Both the position numbers and the translations under genes were made by a program. From positions 1 through 40,514 of the forward strand of contig UQBJ01000019.1 of the NCBI GenBank assembly GCA_900539255.1: a DNA stretch of 40,514 nucleotides. Reading direction: 5' to 3'. Every line of letters begins with the position of its first letter. The stretch's first letter is position 1. The stretch is from an uncultured Campylobacter sp. Lineage in GTDB: Bacteria; Campylobacterota; Campylobacteria; Campylobacterales; Campylobacteraceae. Below the pieces are notes generated by a model. The model did no database searches. It was not told where the DNA came from and saw only the letters and a program-made list of their open reading frames with translations. Positions 1-8,564 of this stretch are shown piece after piece.

Positions 1-456
1 TGTGTATAAAATCAGCCCCGTGAGTATGATACCAGCGATGACAAGATAAAAAAGCGCATAGCTTGCAAACTGCAAAGGGTTATACACGCCTTTGATTTTA
101 GGGTGTTTGCCTAGAAAAAGGTAGAATTTAATCTGCTCTATCCAAATTTTAGGGCTTAACACATCGCTAATGCTCGCTAACTCTTTTTTGCTGTGCTTGT
201 CCGTGAAAAAAAGATAGGTTTTAAAAACCACACAGGCTATCAGCACAAAGCCCGCTACTTCGTGTGCGAAGCGGTATTTTGCTTGCATAAAATTCACAGG
301 CTCGCCCGTAGAAATAGGGCTTTGAAAGACATAAGACAGATAAAAGCCCGTTCCTACAAGCAAAACTATACTCACAGCTCGCAACCAGTGCGTAGCGCGC
401 ACGCCTATGCTGAATTCATACACCGCTTTGCGTTTGTTTAAAACTGCATCTTGCAT
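1..456 (-). CDS. hydC: [NiFe] hydrogenase cytochrome b subunit HydC (3' end beyond window)
   Basis: This is the membrane cytochrome b that passes electrons from the periplasmic hydrogenase to the quinone pool. The frame is open from the ATG at 456 to position 1, giving 152 codons, so the C-terminus lies outside the window. The start follows a strong AAGGGGG site, and the gene lies 10 bp after the hydB stop. The visible protein begins MQDAVLNKRK and has a first membrane segment around residues 25-42. Candidate haem b ligands are His23 (in ATHWLRA) and His65 (in FAHEVAG). Further hydrophobic helices follow near residues 68-80 and 130-150. Position after hydA and hydB matches the HydABC order of Campylobacter and Wolinella. 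Identity is firm from context and motifs. Confidence 0.9.
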   Translation of the reverse strand, partial: MQDAVLNKRKAVYEFSIGVRATHWLRAVSIVLLVGTGFYLSYVFQSPISTGEPVNFMQAKYRFAHEVAGFVLIACVVFKTYLFFTDKHSKKELASISDVLSPKIWIEQIKFYLFLGKHPKIKGVYNPLQFASYALFYLVIAGIILTGLILYT

Positions 457-466
457 ACTCGCCCCC

Positions 467-2173
467 TTACACATTTACTTTGTATTCGCTCAAATTGTTG
501 CCCTTAGTGTCCATAATATGCACAGCACAAGCTATGCAAGGGTCGTAGCTGTGAATTTTGCGAATGATTTCAAGCGGTTGGGTTACATCGGCGATTTTAA
601 GCCCGATTAAGCATTGCTCGTAGCTGCCGCCAACGCCTTTGGCGTCTTTTGGCGAAGCGTTCCAAGTGCTAGGCACGACAGCTTGCCAATTCTCTATAAC
701 ACCGTCCTTTATGCGACACCAGTGGCTGAGCATTCCGCGTGGGACATTGCCTATGTAGCGTCCTTTGTATTCTTTTTTGCTGTCGATGACATAAGGCGCG
801 CAGGTGCTTTCATCGACTTTTAAATTTTCGATTAGGTTGTCAAAAGCCGTGAAAATGTTGTCCGATATGACTTTGGCTTCTATGCAGCGAGTTGCGGTGC
901 GCCCAAGCGTGCTAAACACAGCTTCTAGCGGCAAGCCAGAGTCTTTTAAGAATTTATCCACTACCTTTACCACAGCCGCGTTGCCTTTTGCGTAATTTAC
1001 CACGATATTTGCCAAAGGTCCTACTTGTGCGGGTTCGCCGCCATAGCGTGGGGCTTTTATCCAGCTGTATTTGCCTGCTGTGTCAAATACCTTGCTCGCC
1101 ACTTCGCCGCCATCGATACCTACGCTTTTGCCGTCTTTTAAGCCCGTGTAGTTTGGCTCTGTCTTGCCGTCATAAGGGTGCAAAGGCTCATTGTCTTTAT
1201 ACCAAGAGTGTGTGGCTTCTTCTGTGATGGCTGATTCATCGACTTCATACACTTGCGAAATGTCGCCGTTTCTGATAAAGCCACTTTCAAAAAGCCACTC
1301 ATTTGCTCCAAGCTGAAATTCTTTGAAAGTAAGTAAATTCGGCACGCCTACATCATTAAGCACACTTGCTTCTTTTGCGTAAGCCTTGCCTGCCATTAGT
1401 AAGTCTGGATAGTAGGCGCGATTGACAAAGTCCGCTACTTCTTTCATCTTTTCGGCGAATTCGCCCATTCTTGCGGGGCTTAACAAGTCCATTACGCAAG
1501 TAACGCCGCCCACGGTCAAACTTTGTGGGTGCGGTTGCTTTGAACCAAGTATAGCCATAGCCTGAGCCACAACCCTTTGCACGCGCAAGCACTCCAAATA
1601 ATGCGAAAGAGCGATTAAATTTTGTTCAGGCGTTAAGCGGTAGGTTGGATGCCCAAAGTAAGCGTTCGCAAAGGGTCCTAAATTTCCTTTATCTACAAAG
1701 GTTTTTACTTTTTTTTGCACTTCTAAAAGCTTGTCAGCACCCGTGCAAATAGGTGCGTCAGTGTATTTAAAGGCTTCATCGCTTGCCCTTTTGACATCAG
1801 CACTTAAAGCACTCACTATATCTACCCAGTCAAGCCCGTGGAGTTGGTAAAAATGCACGGTGTGGTCGTGTAAGAAAAGTGCGGCGTTCATCAAGGTGCG
1901 TGTTAAAAGCGCATTGAGCGGCGGAGTGATACCAAGTGCGTTTTCCACAGCCACTATGCCAGCCTTGTAGTGCGAAAAGGTGCAAACCCCGCAAATGCGT
2001 TGAGTCATAAAGCCCACATCTCGCGGGTCGCGCCCTTTAACGATAGTTTCTATGCCACGCCACAGCGTAGAGCCAGCGTAGGCTTCTTTGACTACATTGT
2101 TATCATCAACGACAACTTCAACGCGCAAGTGTCCTTCTATCCGTGTGATAGGATCAACTATGATTTTTGACAT
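467..2173 (-). CDS. hydB: [NiFe] hydrogenase large subunit HydB
   Basis: Catalytic subunit of the respiratory hydrogen-uptake hydrogenase; it carries the Ni-Fe(CN)2CO centre. The protein is 568 residues, normal for the family. The N-terminal L1 motif RICGVC supplies Cys61 and Cys64, and the C-terminal L2 motif DPCIACAVH supplies Cys546 and Cys549. In this family a dedicated protease cleaves after the final His (here His552), which would remove the last 16 residues. That protease (HydD) is not in the window and would be expected downstream of hydC. The gene lies 3 bp after hydA. There is no Tat signal on this subunit; it is exported with HydA. Confidence 0.97.
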   Translation of the reverse strand: MSKIIVDPITRIEGHLRVEVVVDDNNVVKEAYAGSTLWRGIETIVKGRDPRDVGFMTQRICGVCTFSHYKAGIVAVENALGITPPLNALLTRTLMNAALFLHDHTVHFYQLHGLDWVDIVSALSADVKRASDEAFKYTDAPICTGADKLLEVQKKVKTFVDKGNLGPFANAYFGHPTYRLTPEQNLIALSHYLECLRVQRVVAQAMAILGSKQPHPQSLTVGGVTCVMDLLSPARMGEFAEKMKEVADFVNRAYYPDLLMAGKAYAKEASVLNDVGVPNLLTFKEFQLGANEWLFESGFIRNGDISQVYEVDESAITEEATHSWYKDNEPLHPYDGKTEPNYTGLKDGKSVGIDGGEVASKVFDTAGKYSWIKAPRYGGEPAQVGPLANIVVNYAKGNAAVVKVVDKFLKDSGLPLEAVFSTLGRTATRCIEAKVISDNIFTAFDNLIENLKVDESTCAPYVIDSKKEYKGRYIGNVPRGMLSHWCRIKDGVIENWQAVVPSTWNASPKDAKGVGGSYEQCLIGLKIADVTQPLEIIRKIHSYDPCIACAVHIMDTKGNNLSEYKVNV

Positions 2174-2176
2174 TTT

Positions 2177-3313
2177 TTACTCCTTATCTTTTTTCGCCGA
2201 AGCGATAGCCGCGTGTGCGGCGATGGCAACGCCTGTTAAACAAAGCACGCCTATGCCGATTTTATCGGCTGTCGCGTCCGCACCGCTACCAAAGACGGTG
2301 TCAAACTGCCTTGATGCCATAGGCTCTTCAAAGGGCTGCATTGTGTCCCAAAAATCTGGCTCAGAGCAGCCGATACAGCCGTGTCCTGCTTGGATAGGCC
2401 AGCTTGTGTGAGAGTTAAAGCGTTCGCGCGAGCAGTTGTTAAAGGTGTAAGGTCCCTTACAGCCTACCTTGTAAAGGCAATAGCCCTTTTTCGCGCCCTC
2501 ATCGCCAAAATGCTCGACAAATTCGCCCGCATCAAAACGCCCGCGCCTTTCGCACAAATCGTGTATGCGTAGCCCATAAGCCCATTTTGGGCGGTTATAA
2601 ACATCAAGTGCTGGGGCTTCTTTAAAGAGTAAAAACTGCAAGACATTGCCGACTATGTTTTTCTCGCTTGGCGGACAGCCCGGGACATTGATAATAGCTT
2701 TGTTTGTTACCTTGTGTAAGGGTTTAGAGTTGCTTGGGTTTGGGTTAGCCGCTTGAATTCCGCCAAAGCTTGAACAGGTGCCGATAGCCAAAATCGCCTT
2801 AGCGTTCTCACAGGCTTCTTTTGCGATTTGAAAGCCCGTTTTGCCGTGCGCGCCAAGTGTGAGATAGCTTTCAGTGCTGCCTGTGGGAATGCCGCCTTCT
2901 ACCATTAAAATGTAGTTGCCCTTGTGCTTTTTCATTGAATTTTCAAGGGTTTGCTCAGCTTGCCAGCCAGAAGCTGCCATCACAGTTTCGTGGTATTCTA
3001 GTGAGATATGCTCGAAAATCAAGCTGTCAATAGTCGGCGTTTCGCTACGAAGCAAGCTCTCACTGCACCCTGTGCATTCTGCCATATGTAGCCAAATCAC
3101 AGGGGCGCGGTCTGCTAGCTCAGCCGCACGCGCTACCACAGGCACAAAGCTCGCAGGCAAAGCCATAAAAGCCGTCATCGCCCCAGCCCATTTCATAAAA
3201 TCACGGCGCGAAAAGCCCGCTTCACTCAAAGCCTGCTTAATCGAACGCTTGGAATTCAGCGCAGGCAACTTTTCTAGCTCGTTTAAACGAGCTTCAAACT
3301 CTTGTATTTGCAT
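2177..3313 (-). CDS. hydA: [NiFe] hydrogenase small subunit HydA (Tat-exported)
   Basis: Iron-sulfur subunit that relays electrons from the Ni-Fe site to HydC. The 378-residue protein has an unusually long N-region, then a twin-arginine motif SRRDFMK (residues 35-41), a hydrophobic stretch and an ARA-type cleavage site near residue 63. Cys80 and Cys83 (ECTGCS) begin the proximal cluster. The motifs GTCSSFGG, PGCPPSE and CIGCSEPDFW follow. A C-terminal hydrophobic helix near residues 350-370, ending KKDKE, anchors it to the membrane. The start is preceded by AAAAGGG. It is the first gene of hydABC. A TATCAT/TATAAA-like stretch near 3355-3366 could be its promoter, but this is weak. Confidence 0.96.
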   Translation of the reverse strand: MQIQEFEARLNELEKLPALNSKRSIKQALSEAGFSRRDFMKWAGAMTAFMALPASFVPVVARAAELADRAPVIWLHMAECTGCSESLLRSETPTIDSLIFEHISLEYHETVMAASGWQAEQTLENSMKKHKGNYILMVEGGIPTGSTESYLTLGAHGKTGFQIAKEACENAKAILAIGTCSSFGGIQAANPNPSNSKPLHKVTNKAIINVPGCPPSEKNIVGNVLQFLLFKEAPALDVYNRPKWAYGLRIHDLCERRGRFDAGEFVEHFGDEGAKKGYCLYKVGCKGPYTFNNCSRERFNSHTSWPIQAGHGCIGCSEPDFWDTMQPFEEPMASRQFDTVFGSGADATADKIGIGVLCLTGVAIAAHAAIASAKKDKE

Positions 3314-3463
3314 TATTTCCCTTTTCGGTGTGAATTTTTAAACAAAAATTAAATTTTTATATGATAAACAAAAAAGCCTTAAAAATTCCTTAAATTTTGA
3401 CTTTTTTGCTTTTTTTGTGCTAAATTTACCCAAACGCCTTGTTTTCGCGCTTTTCACACTTTT

Positions 3464-4816
3464 TTACTCTCTTTCATCGCTGATAGTGGTGATTTGATAA
3501 TAAGAATTTATGGTTTTGAGCAAATTTAAACGAGAACGCAAGATTTCTTGTGAGCTGCCTATAAAGCTGTTGCGCGCGTCTAAATAATCTTTCATCTCAG
3601 CGCGCCCAAATTCATACTTTTGCAAGTAGGCTTTGGCGATTTGCTCTCTTTTGGTGTTGATGATTTTGATATTTTCGTAAAGTTTTGTGTTAAATTCATA
3701 GTCTTTATAGCAAGCATAAAATTCGTTTAAAGCACCTTGCAAAGCCTGCTCGTAGCTTGCTTTCAAGCTCTCATACGAAAAGCGCGAAATTTGGATATTT
3801 TGCTTTATGCGCCCATAATCCAAAAAAGGCAAAGAAATCTGCAAGCTTCCGCCTAAATTCAGCAGTTTAAAGCTCTCGCCCAAATCCTTATCGCTGCCGC
3901 TTAAACTTGCGCCCAAAGAAACGCTTGGATACATAGACTTTTGCATTATTTTATAATCCTTAAACGCCGCATTTAAGGAATTTGCCTTTGAGCGCACATC
4001 GGGGCGTTTGGCAAAAATGTCGGTTGAAACATTAAAATCCACTCCAAGCTCTTTAAAATCGCTCAAAGATAAAGACGCCAGCCTTTCAATGCTCGCAAAA
4101 TTCTCTTTTTTACCCAGCAAATCCTTTAAATTTTTGACGATAAGTTCTTTGTTTTGAGAGTTTGTGAGTAAATTTTGCCTTGCGCTTAAAAGGCTTTGTT
4201 CTATGTTGAGCAAATCAAGCTCTTCAACGCGCCCGTAGCGGTATTTGAGCGAGTAAATGTTTTTGCTTTCTTCTAAATTTTTAATGTATTCTTTTAAAAG
4301 TTTTTCTACATCGTTGAAATACAGCAGCTCAAAGGCGTTGTTGATAGTGGAATTTACAAGGCTTAATTTTAGGCTTTCTAAGTCATAAAGGCTTGCTTTG
4401 GCGCTAAACTCACTCGCACTTAATGAGTCTTTTACCTTGCCGTAAATATCAAGCTCATAGCTTAAATTTAAGGCGTTTGAAAAGCTATTACTTCGCACCC
4501 CAAGCCGCAAATCTCTTGCTAAATTCGCGGCTAAATTTGCGCTTAAATTTGGATACATATCAAAGTTGATGAGCTTGTAGCGCGACACCGCACTTAAAAA
4601 GCTATACCGCGCCGCTGCTATGTCGGCGTTGTGTTCGAGCATTTGCGCTACAAGTATGTTTAAAGCGTTGTTTTGATAAGCCTTCCACCACGCCTTGCCC
4701 TCCAAAACATTTTCGCTGTGTAGGGTTTGAGAATTTGCCCTTGTGTAATCATCAAATTTATCGGCGCACCCGCTTAAAAGCAAGGCGCAAAGTGCGTAAA
4801 AAACAAGTTTTTTCAT
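3464..4816 (-). CDS. TolC/NodT-family outer-membrane efflux lipoprotein
   Basis: Outer-membrane channel component of a tripartite efflux system. I place the start at the ATG at 4816 (450 residues) rather than a longer reading from 4837. The 4816 start has AAGGA about 7 nt upstream, 1 bp after the macB stop, and gives a clean lipoprotein signal MKKLVFYALCALLLSGC with lipobox LSGC and acylated Cys17. The body has the repeated long coiled-coil and helical-hairpin pattern of TolC-like proteins (for example residues 60-230 and 265-440). Context with macA and macB makes it the cognate outer-membrane partner; the substrate is not shown by the sequence. Confidence 0.9.
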   Translation of the reverse strand: MKKLVFYALCALLLSGCADKFDDYTRANSQTLHSENVLEGKAWWKAYQNNALNILVAQMLEHNADIAAARYSFLSAVSRYKLINFDMYPNLSANLAANLARDLRLGVRSNSFSNALNLSYELDIYGKVKDSLSASEFSAKASLYDLESLKLSLVNSTINNAFELLYFNDVEKLLKEYIKNLEESKNIYSLKYRYGRVEELDLLNIEQSLLSARQNLLTNSQNKELIVKNLKDLLGKKENFASIERLASLSLSDFKELGVDFNVSTDIFAKRPDVRSKANSLNAAFKDYKIMQKSMYPSVSLGASLSGSDKDLGESFKLLNLGGSLQISLPFLDYGRIKQNIQISRFSYESLKASYEQALQGALNEFYACYKDYEFNTKLYENIKIINTKREQIAKAYLQKYEFGRAEMKDYLDARNSFIGSSQEILRSRLNLLKTINSYYQITTISDERE

Positions 4817-4817
4817 T

Positions 4818-6920
4818 TTATTCCTTTGACAAAGCATTGATAGGATTTAAATTCGCCGCATTTTTTGCAGGAAAAAACCCAAAAATTAAGCCGATAAGCA
4901 CAGAGCTAGCAAGTCCAAGCACCACAGAACCGCTTGAAACTATCATCAAAAAGTCCGTGCTTACGGAGTTAAAGGCAAAGACGATAAGGGCGCAAAGCCC
5001 CACGCCAAGCACCGCTCCCATCATACAAATCATCACCGCTTCGATGAGAAACTGAAACAAAATGTCCTCTTTTCGCGCCCCGATTGCCATTCTTATGCCG
5101 ATTTCGCGTGTGCGCTCGCTCACTGAAACTATCATTATATTCATCACGCCTATACCGCCTACTACTAGGGCGATGACGGCTATGCAGGTGATTAAAAGCG
5201 TCATTGTCGCCATATTTTCTTCGATTGATTGTCTAATAGAGTCTGAATTTATGGTGAAAAAGTCCTTTTTGCCGCGTTTGATTTCAAGTGTCCTAACCAT
5301 AGCTTCCTCAGCAAGGGCAGGACTAGCGTCATCTCGCACTTTGGCGATGATTTGCTCGACTACGCGCGAGCCTGTGATTTTGTTGCGTAGCGTGGTGTAG
5401 GGCGTGTAAATGCGCACGGTTATGTCCGTGTCTGGGCGGCGGCTGTCCTTTTCTAAAATGCCGATGATTTTAAAGGGCTGTTTGTTGCAAATGATGGTTT
5501 TGCCGATGATTTGTTCGGGCAAAAAGCCATCAAATAGCCGTTTGCGCCCATTATCATCAATGACTGCTACATTGTCGGCGTTGCTGACTTCGCTTTCGTT
5601 AAAAAAGCGTCCTGTGCCTAAATTTAAGCCCTTTATGCTAAAAATGCTTACTCCGCCGCCCTCCATTTTCGCGCTTAAAGATATGTTGCCATAGGTGGCA
5701 ATGCTGCTTGTGCCGTCTTGTGCTTCGACTGATTCTAGTTGTGGCAAGCTTTTAAGGGCATACAAATCGCTTAAAGCAAGTTTTACCTTGCCCGAGCGAA
5801 TGTCGCCAAAGCCCCTACCGCCACGCACTTCAATGGTGTTTGTCCCAAGCCTTGAAATGCTTTCTAAAATCTGCTTTTGCGAGCCAAGCCCGAGTGCTAC
5901 GACACTTACAACCGATGCTATGCCGATGATTATGCCTAGCATAGTTAAAAGCGAGCGAAGTTTGTGCGCTAATATCGATGAATAAGCGATTTTAAGGCAT
6001 TCTATGATTTGGTTTTTCAGTAAATGGTAGGTTTTGATTTCTTGTGGCATTGCCGTGAGTGGAATTTGCACCTTTTGAGCGGAATTTGTGCCGTTTGTCA
6101 TTGCGAGCAAGCCCTTAGGCGAAGCGTGGTAATCCATTGAATTTTCGCCGTTTTTGTCATTCTGAGCTTTCGCAGAAAGCGAAGAATCCACGCTTGATTT
6201 TAAATTCTCTTTATTAGAAGTGGATTCTTCGCTATGCTCAGAATGACAAGGGTTTAAATTTAGGCTATCTTTGATGATTTCGCCGTCTTTTATCTCTATG
6301 ATACGCCCAGCTTTTGCGGCTATTGTCGGGTCGTGAGTAACTAAAACTATGGTATGTCCTTGTGAATTTAGCCTTTGTAAAATGTCAAGCACCATCACGC
6401 CGCTTTTGCTGTCAAGTGCGCCCGTTGGCTCATCGGCTAAAATCAAATCCCCACCGTTCATCAAAGCCCTTGCGATACTCACGCGCTGCTGCTGCCCGCC
6501 GCTTAGCTCATTTGGCTTTGAGTTAAATTTATCCGCAAGCTCTAAATTTGCTAAAAGTTCTTTTGCTCGCTCGTCTCGCTTTTGTGAGCTAACGCCCGCA
6601 TAAACAGCAGGCAAAGCCACATTTTCTTTCGCGCTCATCAGGCTTAAAAGGTTGTAGCGTTGAAAGATAAAGCCGATTTTTTCGCGCCTTAAACGAGACT
6701 TTTCATCGCTGTTGAGCTTGGTTACTTCATAGCTTGCAAAGACATAAGAACCGCTACTTGGCTCGTCCAAAGTGCCGATAATGTTTAAAAGCGTGGTTTT
6801 ACCGCTCCCGCTTTGCCCGATGATAGCCACAAATTCGCCTTTTTTGATGTGCAAATTTATGCCCCTTAAAATCTGCGTTTGCCCGATACTCTTGCGTATA
6901 TTTGTAAGCCTTATCATCAT
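4818..6920 (-). CDS. macB: MacB-type ABC transporter (ATPase-permease) with repeat-derived linker insert
   Basis: Inner-membrane engine of a MacAB-TolC exporter. The N-terminal ATPase has Walker A GQSGSGKT (residues 35-42), signature LSGGQQQR (139-146), Walker B LILADEP (159-165) and the H-loop in VTHDP. The MacB/FtsX membrane part begins near residue 320, has a large periplasmic domain and ends with three more helices. The protein is 700 residues; MacB is usually about 640-650. The excess lies in the linker: residues 225-255 and 261-275 are encoded by two dispersed intergenic-type repeats (6156-6247 and 6097-6138) that read through without a stop. The start could be either of two adjacent ATGs (6920 or 6917); AAGGG precedes both. 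Confidence 0.93.
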   Translation of the reverse strand: MMIRLTNIRKSIGQTQILRGINLHIKKGEFVAIIGQSGSGKTTLLNIIGTLDEPSSGSYVFASYEVTKLNSDEKSRLRREKIGFIFQRYNLLSLMSAKENVALPAVYAGVSSQKRDERAKELLANLELADKFNSKPNELSGGQQQRVSIARALMNGGDLILADEPTGALDSKSGVMVLDILQRLNSQGHTIVLVTHDPTIAAKAGRIIEIKDGEIIKDSLNLNPCHSEHSEESTSNKENLKSSVDSSLSAKAQNDKNGENSMDYHASPKGLLAMTNGTNSAQKVQIPLTAMPQEIKTYHLLKNQIIECLKIAYSSILAHKLRSLLTMLGIIIGIASVVSVVALGLGSQKQILESISRLGTNTIEVRGGRGFGDIRSGKVKLALSDLYALKSLPQLESVEAQDGTSSIATYGNISLSAKMEGGGVSIFSIKGLNLGTGRFFNESEVSNADNVAVIDDNGRKRLFDGFLPEQIIGKTIICNKQPFKIIGILEKDSRRPDTDITVRIYTPYTTLRNKITGSRVVEQIIAKVRDDASPALAEEAMVRTLEIKRGKKDFFTINSDSIRQSIEENMATMTLLITCIAVIALVVGGIGVMNIMIVSVSERTREIGIRMAIGARKEDILFQFLIEAVMICMMGAVLGVGLCALIVFAFNSVSTDFLMIVSSGSVVLGLASSVLIGLIFGFFPAKNAANLNPINALSKE
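6097..6138. repeat. Class 2 dispersed repeat inside macB
   Basis: This segment reads GTCATTGCGAGC, a variable middle, then GAAGCGTGGTAATCCATT. It matches copies at 25218-25268, 34526-34563 (reverse) and 11316-11334 (right half). It encodes the DYHASPKGLLAMTN stretch of the MacB linker in the opposite orientation. Confidence 0.8.
6156..6247. repeat. Class 1 dispersed inverted repeat inside macB
   Basis: The left arm 6156-6190 (GTCATTCTGAGC, then GAAGAATCCA) is inverted at 6221-6247. Without the small internal hairpin in the left arm (GCTTTC-GCA-GAAAGC), the two arms are nearly perfect complements. The same element lies between genes at 18230-18318, 25032-25131 and 32790-32891. In macB it keeps the frame and encodes the HSEHSEES and SSLSAKAQND segments. 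Confidence 0.88.
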
Positions 6921-7039
6921 CTTGCCCTTAAATTCGCGCCTAAATTTTGGCGTAAATTCAGCCTTTTTGTCCCAAATTTACACCAAAATGCGCCCAAATT
7001 CAGCCTTTTGGCTTTGAAATTCATACTCTTTGCCCTTTA

Positions 7040-8272
7040 TCAGTGCATAGGCGGTCTCATACCGCTTGATTTGCCCGTCTTTGCACTGCTTGAAAGCACA
7101 AGCAAATCATTTTCGCTTACCCCGTCTAAAATCTGCGTGTTTATGCTGTCTTTAATGCCGATTTTCACATAGCTTTTGATGATTTGCCCTCCGCGCAAAA
7201 GCTCGACAAAATAACCGCCCTTGTCGTTTTTTATCGCGTAAGTTGGCACGGCTAGGGCGTTTGGCGCGCTTTTTATCACTATGGAGTTTTCCACGCTCAT
7301 TCCTATGCGTAAGAAATTGTCCTTGTTTTTCACAAAAACCTTGGCGTAGTAGTAAATCGCGCTCGTGCTTGAACTGCTCGTGCTGCTGCTTGATGAATTT
7401 GATTTCGCATCGCTTGTTGTGGTGTTTGCTGGGTCTATGCTTGAAATTTTGGCTTCGTATTTTTTCTCTGGGTCGTTTAAAATGCTAAATTTCACGGCTG
7501 TGCCGACTTTGATTTTGCTCACATCAGCTTCTGCGATTTCCATACGAATTTCCATTTCGTCTAAATTTGCGATTTTTACGATAGTGGGCGTGCTTTGGTT
7601 TGCATTAACCGTTTGCCCCTCATCAACGGCTACATTGATGATAATGCCGTCCATAGGTGCTGTTATGGTGGTGTAGCCTAAATCTTTCTCGGCGTTTTTG
7701 AGCGTGATTTCAAGCTGCACGACTTGGGCGTTTAAATCCGCCACGCTTGCTTTTAAGCCGTAAAAGTTGTTTTTCAGCGTTTCTAAATTCTCCAAACTCG
7801 TGGCTTTGTTGCTGTAAAGTTTTTGCTCCCTTTGATACTGCGAACTAGCGATTTCAAGCGCGACTTTTTTGCTCTCTAAATTTGCCTTAGTGCTTGCTAG
7901 CTGCGCTTTGGTAATGTCTAAATCATTTTGCTGCTTGTCTTTGTCAATCTGCGCGATTAAATCCCCAGCCTTTACCTTGTCGCCGATTTGCACATAAAGT
8001 TTGGTGATTTGCCCGCTTACCTGTGCGCCGACATCAACTTGCTCTTTGGCATACACTTCGCCCACAGCTTCTATGCTTTGGTCTATGTTTATGCGCGTGA
8101 TACTCTGCGTGGCAAGCTGAGCTTTGTCATCTTTTTTAAAAAAGCCCACATACAAAGCCACTGCGCCCACGCACAACACAATCACAATAATAAGAGTTTT
8201 TTTGCTTGGCTTTTTTGTTTTAAGTTTGTCAAATGCGCCTTTGAAGCTCGTTTTTAAGCTGTCTAATTTCAT
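7040..8272 (-). CDS. macA: MacA-type periplasmic adaptor (membrane fusion protein)
   Basis: Periplasmic adaptor that links MacB to the outer-membrane channel. I start it at the ATG at 8272 (410 residues, MKLDSLKTSF), which has AAGGA upstream. An uncleaved N-terminal membrane anchor spans roughly residues 28-45. It is followed by a biotinyl/lipoyl half-motif (GQITKLYVQIGDKVKAGDLIAQID region), a long coiled-coil hairpin (about 110-195), the second lipoyl half (ITAPMDGII) and a beta-barrel. A Ser/Thr-rich run near residues 280-302 (SNSSSSSTSSSSTS) replaces a loop of the barrel region. The gene is first in the operon, 119 bp before macB, and divergent from nrfH. A palindrome overlaps its likely -10. 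Confidence 0.92.
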   Translation of the reverse strand: MKLDSLKTSFKGAFDKLKTKKPSKKTLIIVIVLCVGAVALYVGFFKKDDKAQLATQSITRINIDQSIEAVGEVYAKEQVDVGAQVSGQITKLYVQIGDKVKAGDLIAQIDKDKQQNDLDITKAQLASTKANLESKKVALEIASSQYQREQKLYSNKATSLENLETLKNNFYGLKASVADLNAQVVQLEITLKNAEKDLGYTTITAPMDGIIINVAVDEGQTVNANQSTPTIVKIANLDEMEIRMEIAEADVSKIKVGTAVKFSILNDPEKKYEAKISSIDPANTTTSDAKSNSSSSSTSSSSTSAIYYYAKVFVKNKDNFLRIGMSVENSIVIKSAPNALAVPTYAIKNDKGGYFVELLRGGQIIKSYVKIGIKDSINTQILDGVSENDLLVLSSSAKTGKSSGMRPPMH

Positions 8273-8295
8273 TTTTGTCCTTTTTGTCAAAAAAA

Positions 8296-8317
8296 TTTAG
8301 GCAAAGTATAGCCTAAA
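8296..8317 (-). promoter_or_regulatory. macA promoter with overlapping palindrome
   Basis: On the minus strand a TATACT box (8305-8310) lies about 33 bp before the macA ATG. It sits exactly between the arms of a perfect inverted repeat, TTTAGGC-N8-GCCTAAA (8296-8302 and 8311-8317). That is the layout expected of a repressor operator. No regulator gene is adjacent. Confidence 0.5.
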
Positions 8318-8435
8318 AATGTGAAGTAAGTGTGAATTTATAAAAAAAAGAATGCCTTGTATCAAAAAAATTTGAAATTTTTGCATAATTTTTTCAAAAA
8401 ATTTTTCGCTCCAAAGCGATGAAAATCCTTAAAAT

Positions 8436-8446
8436 CCCCCCCCCCC
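8436..8446. repeat. C11/G11 homopolymer tract in the macA-nrfH intergenic region
   Basis: Eleven consecutive C on the plus strand lie between the divergent macA and nrfH promoters. Tracts of this length are mutable by slippage in Campylobacter and often phase-vary genes. Here the tract is outside coding sequence, about 64 bp upstream of the nrfH -10 box. Confidence 0.9.
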
Positions 8447-8481
8447 AGCTTGCTTTGAGCCTACTTTTAGATAAATTTAGT

Positions 8482-8515
8482 CTTTAAGATTCGTTTAAGA
8501 TTTTTTAAGTATAAT
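8482..8515 (+). promoter_or_regulatory. nrfHA promoter with phased TTTAAGA repeats
   Basis: A perfect TATAAT box is at 8510-8515, giving a predicted start near 8522 and a 5' leader of about 43 nt. Immediately upstream, TTTAAGA or TTAAG occurs three times at about 11-nt spacing (8482-8509). This is either the periodic T-rich pattern of Campylobacter promoters or a phased regulator site. Confidence 0.65.
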
Positions 8516-8564
8516 CAACTCCGCACAAAGTTTCTTGTGCCACTACACAAATGAAGGAGGTATC

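Noticed and set aside
1356..1592. ORFs antisense to hydB, topA, mnmG and other long genes
   Set aside because: They are shadows of well-supported genes, without ribosome sites or recognisable products.
6097..6247. Insertion sequence inside macB
   Set aside because: No transposase and no target duplication are visible, and the reading frame is kept; these are short palindromic repeats.
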